A stretch of 64,000 nucleotides of DNA, taken from contig CP136063.1 of assembly GCA_032622095.1 (NCBI GenBank), positions 185,545,956 through 185,609,955 on the forward strand. Direction: 5' to 3'. Of this stretch, positions 36,244 to 48,800 are shown in pieces (position 1 is the first letter of the stretch; each line of letters starts with the position of its first letter). Origin of the DNA: Siphonodentalium dalli. Lineage: Eukaryota; Mollusca; Scaphopoda; Gadilida; Siphonodentaliidae. The position numbers and the translations under genes were made by a program. The notes below the pieces were generated by a model that had not been told where the DNA came from, did no database searches, and saw only the letters and a list, made by a program, of their open reading frames with translations.

Positions 36244-36956
36244 GTTTACACTGTACGCGTATGGGAGGACAAATTTATATTTATTAATAAATGCGCATTT
36301 CAGCGCAATGAATTGGCTGAAGCGCAATTATGAATACATGCGAATTTGACGTCCCATATATGTACGCGGTGCCACGAGGGAGTGAACAAAAGTCTCAACT
36401 ACATGTATATGGCGAATATCTGAAAATATTCTGAGCGTATGCGGTTTTCCAGTTGCACACTATATTACTATACTATAAACTATATACCATCAGCCGTGGC
36501 ATAACATGCCTGTTGCACAAATGGGCGACTGGAAACCGAAATCGAACTGTAAAACTGTATTTAACGGTCGTAAACATAATACATTTAACATATACACACA
36601 CAAGTTCAATCATTAAGTTTAGTACACGTATTACTAAGTTCAATCATTCAAAAACGAAAAATGAACGGGATATATAGTAAAAAAAAATACCACGAACCCC
36701 ATTTTGAATATGAAATTACCCATTTGTGACCGCGAGTAGAAATACTAAATATATTTTTCGTATAGGCCTATAGAGCTCACAAAATGTTCTCGAAAATATA
36801 ATTTCTTCAAAACCGATTTCTAAGTTCTCCTTGCTTCAAATTCCCAACTTTCTAAGTCCAATTTCTCGAAATTACCACTGTTGAACATTTAGACCACTAT
36901 ACTATGAGGGGTAACACTCACACATTCTTCAACCGCCCACCCCACTGTATCATGCA

Positions 36957-37371
36957 GGGACGTGGCTAGAGGGTCTCCGTTGGGGATGTCCACATTGAAA
37001 TTGAAACTACATGCATGCAACCCCCCCCCCCCCCTCCCCTGAACCACGCCAGACCAAACTCCCAAAGTTCCATTTTAACCCCTCCAACTGGAACTTTCTA
37101 ACTGCTAACTTTCCAACTGTTGGTCATTTCCAACCTGACACCCCCTTAGGGTTGGAAAATTTCTAACTGAAAGCCATTTTAGACCAAAACTTAGACAAAA
37201 GGTAGAAAATTATGCTGGTGAAAAAAATATATATTCCGCAATAATTACTGTTGGAAAATCATAAAATGAGAACAATTCCAATAGGTGATGTAAAAAAAAT
37301 CCAACTGTTGGCCAGTTTGACCAAAGTTGGTGTGAGATAACCCCCGCCCCATATCGCCACGTCTCTGATGA
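36957..37371. mobile_element. hAT-like element family I (short copy)
   Basis: CAGGGACGTGGCTAGAGGGT at the left and CGCCACGTCTCTG at the right, with a poly-C run and TTGGAAAATTTCTAAC-type segments. Related to the 43829-45112 element. Confidence 0.55.
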
Positions 37372-37735
37372 TTGTATGACAGCTATTATTACAACATATA
37401 TAAAATCCGGCATGCAACTTCGGGGAAGTTTAGATAGAAAAAGGTGTCACTTAATTACATTGTATATAATTCTGTGACCGAGATCATAGGCCCCTGGGAA
37501 AAGATACTAAAATACCGATACAGACCGTGCCCTGCATGCAGTGACTAATATTATTTATCACATAATTTGCCCATAAAAGCAGTTTCATAATTATCGATAA
37601 GAGACACGTTTAATATCAGCGCGTGCGATGACGTCACATCGTTCTTCAAATGACTTGCGATCGCTGCGGTTTTTATCGTTGTTTTCGATGGATATTTCGC
37701 ATTGCTTCGCGTTTATTTGATCATGTGATAAAAAG

Positions 37736-37876
37736 TATCTCACACTCGTCCTATTTTATACGTAATTTATCAACCTCGTCCACTAAATTCTATTTGAGCC
37801 TCGGTAAACCTCGGCTCAAATCGAATTTAGTGAACTCGGTTGATAAATTCCGTATAAAATAGTAACTCATGTGAGA
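37736..37876. repeat. 141-bp palindrome upstream of PHM gene 2
   Basis: TATCTCACA...TGTGAGAT ends with long arms through CTATTTTATACG, AATTTATCAAC and CACTAAATTC; loop GCCTCGGTAAACCTCGGC. Lies 340 bp before the gene 2 ATG. Confidence 0.6.
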
Positions 37877-38215
37877 TCCTCTATATAGTGTATATTGGTC
37901 TTTTTGTATTAAATAAAACCCAAAGACACCAATCGATCTGCAAGTCATTTCTTAAAGATATAATATTATGAAGTGCATGGTACTTTAAAGGGTGTGGGGA
38001 AAACTATTTAAAAAAATTTATTATTCATATGTTATACTTACTTCCTTCAATCCCTCTGTGTTTCATAGGTTCTTATCTTATAGTAATGGCTCCGTATATG
38101 TGAAGTCTTTATCAAATGACGTATGTACCGAGTGGTCCACAAGGTCGTCGTCACGGTCTTTATATTTTTATCTCAACTTCTGGGAAATCCTCTTTTCTTA
38201 CGCATTTCTGTTGGA

Positions 38216-38329
38216 ATGGCTGCCTTCATTCTTGCGTTGTTATTATTATTAAAGTGTATAACTTCAGCTCCGGTCAGCGATGAGGGATTCGAGACCACGA
38301 TAAGGATGCCAGGGGCAATTTCCAAGAAG
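38216..38329 (+). CDS. PHM: PHM gene 2, exon 1 (signal peptide)
   Basis: 38 codons, donor gtaagg, phase 0. MAAFILALLLLLKCITSAPV is a strong signal peptide, followed by TTIRMPGAISKK, the RMPG motif at the start of the PHM core. The ATG has G at -3 and at +4. An in-frame ATG at 38123 would add 31 residues ahead of the signal peptide, so I prefer 38216. Confidence 0.85.
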
Positions 38330-39864
38330 GTAAGGCCCGGATCGGTCGTATGCATGCATCTTATATCTATATTTGCGAATGTCTGTCTGTGTTCTATAGA
38401 AATTCACAGGGGACCACCTAGATGGCACAAAATGGGTCTAATTGGGGTAACTTTAAAACGAGAAAGATAATGGCGAGGGTTAGAATTGTCTAAAGTCACG
38501 CCGTTGTTGTCAGGGGCAGAAAAGGGGGAGGAGCAGAACAAAAATTGTCGCCGATTGCCACCAAACTTATATATAATCATCCCCATTATGGCCATAATAT
38601 GAGGAATCTAATGGTGTGGTTTAAATATGTCAAAAGTCGCACCGTTCGCGTCAGGGATGTCCGGAAGGGGAGAGGGGCACCAAAATTGATCAAAATAATG
38701 TTAGCGCCGAATTCCACCAAATTGAAGCACATTCTTCTGAGAACTTCTCCATGATGCATTACAAGCAATCTTATTGTGTGATTTAAAGACGCCAAATTGG
38801 TGTCGCTGGGATGAGAGATTGGGGGGGGGGCGGGGCGGTGGGGTACTAAATCTGATAAGATAAGAATTGGTTTAGTCGCCGATTGCCACCAAACTTATAC
38901 AAATTCATCCCCATGGTATGAGGTGTCTAATGGCGTGGCTTAAAGCTGTCAAAAGTGGCGTCAGGGGTGCACTGAAAGGGAGAGGGGCACCAAAATTGAT
39001 ACACAATATTTTTAGCGCCAATTTCCACCAAACTGATACACATTCTTATCCATGATATGAGGAATCTAATCGTGTCATTTTAAAGACGTCATATTGGTGT
39101 TGCTTTGGTGAGAGATGGGGTGGGGTGGGCACTAAATTTTATAAAAGTAGCGGATTAGCACCAAACTTACAAATAATAATCTCCATGATATCAGGAGTCT
39201 AATGGTGTGGTTTAAAGATGTCAAAAGTGGGGGCATTCGAGTCAGGGGTGTCTAGAGGGTGAGAGGGACACAAACATTGATAAACAATATGTTTAGCGCC
39301 GATTTCCACCTGATTGATACATATTCTTCTCCGTGATACGAATAATCTAATCGTGTGGTTTAAATACGCCAAATTGGTGCCTTTTGGGTGAAAGGTATGC
39401 AATGAATCAATGATGGCCCTAAATTTGATACGAATTTGTAAACTCGCCAATTTTCATAAATTTTATATATATTCATCTCTATAATGAGTCTAAGTGTGTG
39501 GTTTAATGATGTCAAAAGTGGCGCCGCTTGAGTCCGAAATAGGGACGGGAGGGTCATCAAAAAACTTATAAAAATATGTTTAGTGCCAATTACCATCAAA
39601 CTCATACACGTTCTTCTCAAATGATACAATGAATCAAATATTTGCGAATATCTGTCTGTGTTCTATATATAACTTGAAGGGTACAATCGAGATGGCACCA
39701 AGGCGGCCTAACAGGGGTAACTTTTTACGAGTAAGATAATGGGGCAGGTTAAAATTTTCTAAAGTGACGTTGTCGGTGTCATCGGAGGGGCTATTTTTAG
39801 CGCAGATTTCGACCAAATTGATAGTTTACGTGTGATTTAAAGACGCGAAATTGGTGCCGTTTGG

Positions 39865-39897
<33 letters not shown>

Positions 39898-42800
39898 GGG
39901 GGGTAATAACTATGATATGAATTTGTTTAGTTGCCGATTACCACCAAACTTATATATAATCATCTCCATTATATAATGCATGCATGAGTCTAATAGACGT
40001 GGTTTAAATATGACAAAAGTGGCGCGGTTCAAGTCATGCATGAGGGGAGTTGCACCAACGTTATACATATATATTTAGCACTAATTCCACCAAATTCATG
40101 CACGCTCTTTTATAAAGATATGATGAATTAAATCACATTTGGGGTCGTTTGGGTCATGGATGGCGAGGGGAGATTCACTAGCATTTATAAGATTCGCCGA
40201 TATCCAACAAAGTTATATATAGTCATCTCCCAGGCCATCTCCGTGTCGTTCTAAGGAGTTTTTGGCATTCCACTTTCACAATATCGACAAATGGTGACCG
40301 AATTAAGTCACTTGAACAATTATATCTTCTCGACTGTCATATTTATATGGGGATGGAAATCAGGGCATTCCTATAATGATCTAGCAACACAGGTACAAAG
40401 AAGAAAGCATTAAAAGTATATTTATGTCAATCTATTTAAGAGATACATATATTCATTCAAACTGTGGGACCTTGAATCGTCAGAGGATTGCATATTAGAA
40501 TGGCTCATGTATATATTATAACACGATTGAGTCTGTCCCATTCAATATAGTTTCCACACAAAAAGTTACAATTGCCAAGAGATATGGAAATGTAGAGCAG
40601 GCCTGTTCAAAAATAGTGGTCACAGTGTGCAGTCAAATATGGTTACTTCTGAGATAAAGGAAAACGCAGTCCGTATATAGCACATGACTTTTCAGGATCC
40701 TCCAATAGTGACATCTGACAAGGGTATATCTGCCCGATACAGAGGATTTCTTTCATTTTTTAGAACAGACTCATCGCCTAACATAAACAACTCAAAATAT
40801 CGCTGTGTCTGGCACAGGTAGCTGCAATACAGGCATAACATCATTTCTTTTAAACTGAAAATGATTAGCCAGTATATAGCACAAGAACAGAGGAGCACCT
40901 GGACATATCTCTAAAACATCTGTATCTTCATGAAGATATGATCAACTAGATTGATTGATTGATTCATCTCTATGTAAAACACAATTGTCGTCTTTTATTT
41001 TTTCGAACTAATGCATTTATGATGTTCATGTTTCATGCTATTCCTTCTGAAGTATATGCAGTTGTAAATATATAAATACTTCTTTATTGGTGGGACGGAT
41101 TAAACGCGATAAAAAAAATGATAATCGCTCCGACTTGACAAATGAGCCAATACTTATATTCCATGTGTAAGAATCATGTTTTGTGATGCCATTTGTATAT
41201 ACAATTTATGAGAATACGTGTAACACTTTGAGAGCAAGAGTATTCTCTATTCCCAACACATATCCACGGAGGGTTTCACATCACTTTAACCTGGGCAACG
41301 CCGGGTAACCCTGCTAGTGTATATATAAATGCGCACCAGAGTACATGTCGATGTGATTTCTGTTATTTGAGTTTGAGTATAAACCAAGACGGTGTCGTCC
41401 CTTTATTGCGAATGATCGATACTCCGAATATTACGAAGACCCATTACTAGGAATGTTCCATATTACGAAGACCCAATATACACCGAAGGTTCTATAATTC
41501 GAAAGCCGAATACTATATATAAGAAGGTCCGATGCTCCGATATTTAGAAGGTCGAATCCTCCCAAGGGCCGATACTAGAAGACGACCCAATGCCATACTA
41601 TATACAAGACGACACAATGCCATGATCGAATGCTACTATATAAGGTCCGATATAATCCGAACATCGATCCATCATTTAGAAGTTTCGATGATTCGCGCCC
41701 ATGCACGTATCACTGAATGAATCGTTAACAACTCATATTTATAACTGAATACAAGTAAAATATATAGGCATCGATTGTGTGTCATGTTAAATACAAACCG
41801 CACCACAAATTATCACTGAACGTGTTGAGTAGAGGTTTTAATCAACAAGATTTTCAGGGTTTGAACTTGAAATGACCAATCAACAGATATAGCTATATAT
41901 GAAAATACATGTTTTCCCGAAAACAGAATTAATTCACCCATTACTAAAACAAAAAAGGACAAGGCGCCCAGCAATACTTTCTATTTTCATACATTTTATA
42001 TTAACTCACACGGTACTAATAATTAATAAAAACAAATTAAACTTGATATTATTAATGCCCAATGCATGAGCTCATGGCATCACCTTTAAGCTTTCTTTAA
42101 ATCCTCCTAAACCCACAGACGGTGAAATAAACAATAATTGTATTTGCATGCGACTGACATCATTATCGTGATCACACTGATATTGCCTTCAATGAATCTT
42201 GAAATCTTGAGTAGACGAATCGTGGTTGAGGCAGTGTAACTGAGTTCGTGCTACACGATATAATAGGTCACGATGGCTCTTGTTGTTTCCCTGGCATTTC
42301 TTATCAACAGCCTGCACGCCGAGAGAAAAATAGCTTCCGCCAACCTACTGTTTTAGTTTAAATTGTGGTAGTACAGTCTAATGTTCTGCATGTGGTTCTT
42401 ATTGTTTGATTTCATGAAAAACCTTCATTGTTAATGGAACTGTCAGTTAAATGTGAGCTTTATGAATTGAGACATATTGGATTCCCATATATTAGTGTAT
42501 ACGACCCTGACTTTTTGTCAATTTGACCTCATGCGTGAATGGTCCGCACCAAATACCCCATATAAACACCCCATTCCGGGGGGGGGGGTCATTCAACTGT
42601 TGCCATACTATCACAACAATTTCAACATATTTTTGGTTTGAAATATTGCATGACAGTGTCAGCTAGGCATCTGATGCAGGTATGAAATCTCTGATTGAAA
42701 TGTTTTGGTCAAAGTTGGGCCAATCCTCTACCATTCTACATCCCTGTCTATATATGATGGACTCTAATTTGGCATCAAAGGTCTGACTTGTCTAGCCATT

Positions 42801-45800
42801 TCTTTACTGAATAGATTCTCCCAGCGGTTATAAGGTATATATTGGAATGGTCTATTATTCATCTGGATGGATGTTCAGGAAAAATGAGCAGATGACAGTT
42901 TGATTAAAATATAATAAAATGCAGAAGTGTTCATATTTGGTGGGAAATAATGATCAGATAATAAATTATCAACAAAAGATGCCATATTCGAATTTTTTTA
43001 AGGAAGCTACTCGTCACTGAGTATTTAGTATAGAAAGGGTTAAATGGTATCTAATATGTTAAGGGGTGGCGCAAGGGAACACAACTGTTTGAATTGAAAC
43101 ACCTCTAATATGCCATACCATGTCACTAACCCGTGGCCATATTGGATCTACCAGGCCCGGTTCCATGGTTTTAGTGCTACATGTCAAAGTTCTGGAGTAG
43201 CATTTCCATATATGGAAGTCATGATTCAAAAGCTCCATATATGGAAATGCTACACCAGAACTTTGACATGTATATAGCACTAAAACCACGGAACCGGGTC
43301 TGGTGAATCCCTGAATCCACGGAACGGGGCTGGATGAATCCGATATGGCGCGACTCGGTGATCTCGCTTATTTGAAACAATCTTAACAGGAATAACTTAA
43401 TTTGTATGACATACATGCATATTTGTCCTGATTTTCCCACTATCATCAGTATAAATATATAGAATACAATAGTAAATTGTTTGTTTATTTATAGGAGGTT
43501 CTGATAATTTAACACTATATCTTTACTAACTATTTATTAAAAGTACATGTAGTTAGCCCAACTATAAGGAAATGTTCAGATAATATGTCCAACAAACAAA
43601 AATTTCCCACAAAGCTGCCTTCACATACTAGTCCGCTTCACGCAGTCGCTTAACGCATGCGTGCGCGCACTGTTTAGCGGATGGTTTCGGTCTCCAATGT
43701 TATCACTGGGGCTTTCAGATACCGTCCGCAAAACTCGAGCATCTGCGCGCGCACAACTTTTCGCTCCCGGACCCAAAACTTGTCCGCGTGAATGTTATTA
43801 TGTGGGGATGTATGGCATCTGACAACCAGGGATGTGGCTAGAGGGTCTCCGCTGGGGGGGGCGTCCATCTTGGGAATTTCCAACTGCACCCCCCCCCTCC
43901 CTTGAGTCGGACTCACACCAACACAACTTTTTGCATAATTCCATTTGTACCCCCCCCCCCCCCCTTGAGTCGGAATCACACCAACACAACTTTTTGCATA
44001 ATTCCATTTGCACCCCCCCCCCCCTGAGTCGGAATCACACCAACACAACTTTTTGCATAATTCCATTTGCACCCCCCCCCCCTTAAGTCGGAATCACACC
44101 AACACAACTTTTTGCATAATTCCATTTGCACCACCCCCCCCCTTGTACATCACGCTCAGGCCTAAATTCCTATATATTCATAAGCCATGCTTCTATTTTC
44201 CCAGTATGAGAACATTAAGATATTTTAACCTGAAAATTGCCCCCAAAAAAAACAACTAGTGATCTAATTCCAGACAAATGCACACAGCTACTGACAACAG
44301 ACCAGGAAACACCGGGCCGACCATGGTTGTTCGGCCCGGTGTGAGAAAATTTTGAAAACTATACAAGAAAATCGCAAATCCTAGCATCTAGACTGGCCTC
44401 AACTGAAGCCTTCCTAGTGTTGGAAATTTCAAACCTCATACTCCCCCCTCAGGTTGGAAAATTCTTCAACTGATGACCATTTATGTCTACAGTTTGACCA
44501 AATGTAGTAAAATATTGTTTTGCTAAACTAATTAGCAGTTTTGTATTGGCCATGTGGATGGGGCAATGACACACCGGGCCGACCATGGTTCGGCCCGGTG
44601 TTTGAAAAATTTGAAATCTGAACAAGAAAATCGCAAAATCCTAACATCTAGACTAGCTCAAGCCTTCCTACTGTTGGAAATTTCAAACCCTACACCCCAT
44701 TTAGGTTGGAAATTTTCAAACTGATTAAAATTCCAATGACAATGTTGACCAATTGTATGACAATATTGTTTTCTTAAATTAACTAGAAGTTTTTGACTGG
44801 CCACGGGGGAGAGACCAGGACACAAGCTTTCCAAGTGTTGAAAATTTCCGACCTGTCACCCCCCTAAGGTTGGAAAATTCCAACCAAAAATAGGAACATA
44901 TGCAAATATTGGTGGAAAAACAATAAATTCCCCCCAATAAATTGTTCTATAATCAAACTACAAGAACATTTTCAACCTATTGTTGGTGTGAAATTTCGTT
45001 GTGGCAGGTATGAAATTTCCAACTATTGAAAATATAGCTCTCTGCTTGGGGGGGGGGGGGGGGGGGGGGGTGAGACACCCCCACCCCCACCCTCTAGCCA
45101 CATCCCTGTCTGACACCATGTTATCTAATCTTGGGTCAATTGAAACAGGAATTAAATAATTTGTGATGGCAGATTTAGGTAAAACTATACATTTAATGAC
45201 ATATAGAATGCCATGGCTATGGGGAATTAGCATTTGTGCTGGCACAGTGACTCTCGGCTCTTTCGCACTTTCTTTATATTGTCGCCGGTGAAATGAAAAA
45301 TCAACGAAAACTGTTCCCTCGCGAGACACCCTGAAGTAACTGGTGAACTTGTCTTTGTCAGAATACAAATCTTTCACTATTAGATTAGCATGTTTCCATT
45401 GTTCACTTCTTTTCAAAATGCGTGCTACAATAGCCGTACGTACTAGGGATCTGGGAGGGCTGCACCCCCAAATTTGAGATATTTTTGGTCAAATTCTGGC
45501 AATTTTCGGGCAAATTGAATGGTGCTTCAGAGGAAAATTGTGGCAAATAACAGTATTGTTCACATTTCTGCCCCAATTATACATATCTCAGGTTAATTTG
45601 AATCTATTTCGTTATATTTCTGTGTATATAGAACGTATATTCTACAAAAACTGTGATATAACCGTGAATATATCATGTAAAAGCTTTCGGGCAAAAGTCT
45701 CAGCCCCCCCCCCCCCCACCAACAAAAAAAATGCGATTGCCTGTATGGCTATATACGTGCTCCCCAAATCGTTTTGGTTTCCTATTTGTCTTCTTTCGTT

Positions 45801-48800
45801 GTAGATGTAGAAAGCAATCATGAGAACGTCCTCTTCGTCGGAAGAATCCATGGCGAAATGGCGAAAGGACTCAATGTACACACAAATATTTCTTTGCGCA
45901 TCCGCTAACGGACGCGTAAGCCCAGAGCTTTAGAAACGGACCAATGTGAAAGCATGTAATAACGCGGATGTCTGCCAAACGCATCCGTAAAACGCATGTT
46001 TAAAGCGGACGTATGTGAAAGCAGCTTTATGAATAGGAATCCTTCTGCACTTTCTATTATCTGTCGAGTCTCAACGCATTGCGATTTGTATTGCATCATC
46101 CCTGGGGCAAGGGTCTTCGATGCCGAATATCCCTTCACCTATATCTCTCCTATATATTTTGAAGACCTCTGTCTGTATGTTTGTTTGTCATTTATACAAA
46201 TCTACGATTCTCGACCGATCGGGACGAAACTTGGTACGTGTGTGTAGTTTTACCAGGCGGTGGACGTTGTCGTATTGGCGAGCCCGTGCGGCGCCCGTGC
46301 AGCGCATGCGCAGACGAGATCTCGGAAACGGGTGGAGCTATCGACTTGAAATTTGCTATGTGAATGTATCTTGCCCCGGATACGAATTTTATCGGGTCGC
46401 CGAGCCCGTGCGACGCCAGCTTCGCGCATGCGCAGACGATATCTCGGAAACGGGTGGAGATATCGACTTGAAATTTGCCATGTGAATGTATCTTGCCCCG
46501 GATACGAATTTTATCGGGTCGCCGAGCCCGTGCGACGCCAGCTTCGCGCATGCGCAGACGATATCTCGGAAACGGGTGGAGATATCGACTTGAAATTTGC
46601 TATGTGAATGTATCTTGCCCCGGATACGAATTTTATCGGGTCGCCGAGCCCGTGCGGCGCCAGCTTCGCGCATGCATTACAAATCTACGATTCTCGACCG
46701 ATTGGGACGAAACTTGGTACGTGTGTGTAGTTTGACCAGGCGGTGGTCGTTGTCGTATTGGCGAGCCCGTGCGACGCCCGTGCAGCGCATGCGCAGACGA
46801 GATATCGGAAACGGGTGGAGCTATCGACTTGAAATTTGGTATTTGAATGTATCTTGCCCCGAATACGAATTTTATCGGGTCGCCGAGCCCGTGCGACGCC
46901 AGCTTCGCGCATGCGCAGACATGATCTCGGAAACGGGTGGAGCTATCGACTTGAAATTTGGTATGTGAATGTATCTTGCCCCGGATACGAATTTTATCGG
47001 GTCGCCGAGCCCGTGCGACGCCAGCTTCGCGCATGCGCAGACCAGATCTTGGAAACGGGTGGAGCTATCGACTTTTGAAATTTGGTTTTTGAATAGCCCG
47101 GACAACGTCGGGCTCATCGGCTAGTATGTATATATTTATATTATCTTCTTATTGTTAATATTGGACATGTTATTACCCATTTTCTATAACCCCATAGTGT
47201 GGTGTAATGACGACACATAGATATGGATACCAATCTTTAATGTATGAAGTAGCAGATACTAAGCAATCAAGGTATACAAACAAAGTCGCGGAATGAAAGG
47301 CCCGAATGAGGGGTGATGCTCGGATAAGTATCAGAACCTCAAGATGAAATGATTTAAGTAACATCATGATGTGTTGGGGTGTAGCTGTTCCTTATATACT
47401 CTTTGGGATGAATATTAGATGAGGTATTTGGTAATACACATCGGCATTGGCTCTGTCGTTATGGTCATTCCCTATGACCATATTTGGGGGGTTGACTTCA
47501 TTGTGTGTGGGTCTGCACGGGCTGTGATAAAGATGTGTGAGGTTTCTTTCTGTAAGGCACCGAGCACTGATATTCGAGGTTTGGGTTCTTACTATACGTA
47601 GCACGGGCATACTATACAATTAGTGCTATACTAATATAATGGGTAGTTATGTTATGGGGCATGGGTAGTTATGTCACAATAGGCCAAAATTTTATATATG
47701 TTCTCTGCGCTGTTGTACATGTATATGTTTTGTTCTGTATATAACATCTCCATAAATTGGAGGAGTTAGCAATATCCTATCCTATCCTGTCCTATTAGTA
47801 TAGAACGGGCTAACCCTTAATTTCTATACTAAATACTCATTGATGAGTAGTTCCCTTGGGAAATGTTCAGATAATAAGTTCAACCAAGAAGGTCATTTCT
47901 TGAACTTACTATCTGAACATTTCCAACCACGAATGAATATGAATCCATCTGTTTGTCTGATTGACGTCTGCTTACATATTTCCCAAACACTCCACCAGAT
48001 GGATGATAGATCATTCCAGTGAATAATTTTATGACAGAATTGGAGAATCCATTTAGTACAGAAAGGAATTTAATAAGCAGAGAAAACACCATGTGAACTC
48101 CCATTCATTCATATGTATGAATATTCATACAAAAGTATGAATATTCATACAATAAGGCTGTTTGTTATTTTTGTTATGTTTTTATTAAATTTTAATAGAG
48201 TTGTCATTCATGTGACAAACATAAAGCTAAATGCTGAGTACTAATAAATACTATTGGGCTCAAATTTATTATGTTGGTCTGTACCAATTGGATGGGGCAG
48301 GGGGTGAAGTCAACCACCAACATGGCAAGTGCACTCTTCAAAGCCTTCCTTGGCTGGCAGTCAAGCTTTCAATTTCATAAATCGGGGGATTTTTAGTTGC
48401 TCTCCAATGCCGTTGGAGACATTCGGACTTTCAAGTTAGTAAGAAAAATTCAACCAATTAGTCTTCAAAATTAGAAATTTTGACTGATTATCAGGATTTT
48501 TCATATTTTTGACTTGGAAATAACTATCTTTTCATTAAATTTCAGTCAAACAAGCTAATTATTCCAACAAATTCCGAGCATCTTGATGGTTGAATTTTAA
48601 ATTTTACAATACATGGCTCCGAAGCCTCAGATTTCCAACTGTTGGGTGATTGTGTCCCCATTCTGGAATTATAACACAGAAGTTCAATGTAAGATTCATG
48701 GATAATAGTTCAACTTACAGTTCAATGTCCTGATAACATTATCTCTTTCAGCCTGATGCTCTGGTTTGTCACTCAGTGAAACTTGATTCAACAGAAACAT

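Larger units (their letters stand above)
32411..38215. promoter_or_regulatory. Divergent intergenic region between the two PHM genes
   Basis: Should contain both promoters and the 5' non-coding exon implied for gene 1. I cannot fix a transcription start. A TATA-like CTATATAG lies near 37881, about 330 bp before the gene 2 ATG. The region holds poly-C and poly-G runs (33709-33725, 33843-33856, 33893-33911), a family G palindrome (35519-35722), hairpins at 36172-36243 and 37736-37876, a small hAT-like element (36957-37371), and a CpG-containing stretch near 35040-35240. No other gene is recognised apart from an orphan ORF at 35274. Confidence 0.4.
43829..45112. mobile_element. hAT-like element family I (innermost layer)
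   Basis: CAGGGATGTGGCTAGAGGGT and ACCCTCTAGCCACATCCCTG are perfect inverted ends. TCTGACAAC and TCTGACACC just outside look like a target duplication of 8-9 bp with one mismatch. The interior holds only tandem repeats; no transposase. Confidence 0.72.
43561..46070. mobile_element. Nested composite: MITE D split by a PIF/Harbinger-like element, itself split by a hAT-like element
   Basis: Family D halves lie at about 43561-43611 and 46028-46070. Between them is an element with inverted ends AAGCTGCCTTCACATACTAG (left) and GACGTATGTGAAAGCAGCTT (right). Inside that, 43829-45112 is a separate insertion with its own ends. Confidence 0.65.

Noticed and set aside
38123-38215. Upstream in-frame ATG for PHM gene 2
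   Set aside because: It would bury the signal peptide 31 residues inside; the ATG at 38216 gives a normal signal peptide.
43674-44072. 132-codon frame with Gly-rich repeats
   Set aside because: Comes from the 60-bp repeat with poly-C spacers; no domain and low complexity.
46633-47034. 133-codon open frame on the minus strand (and overlapping 119- to 123-codon frames on both strands)
   Set aside because: It is the translation of the 122-bp tandem repeats in the Helitron-like element; every frame of such a repeat can stay open and the peptides are just repeats of each other.
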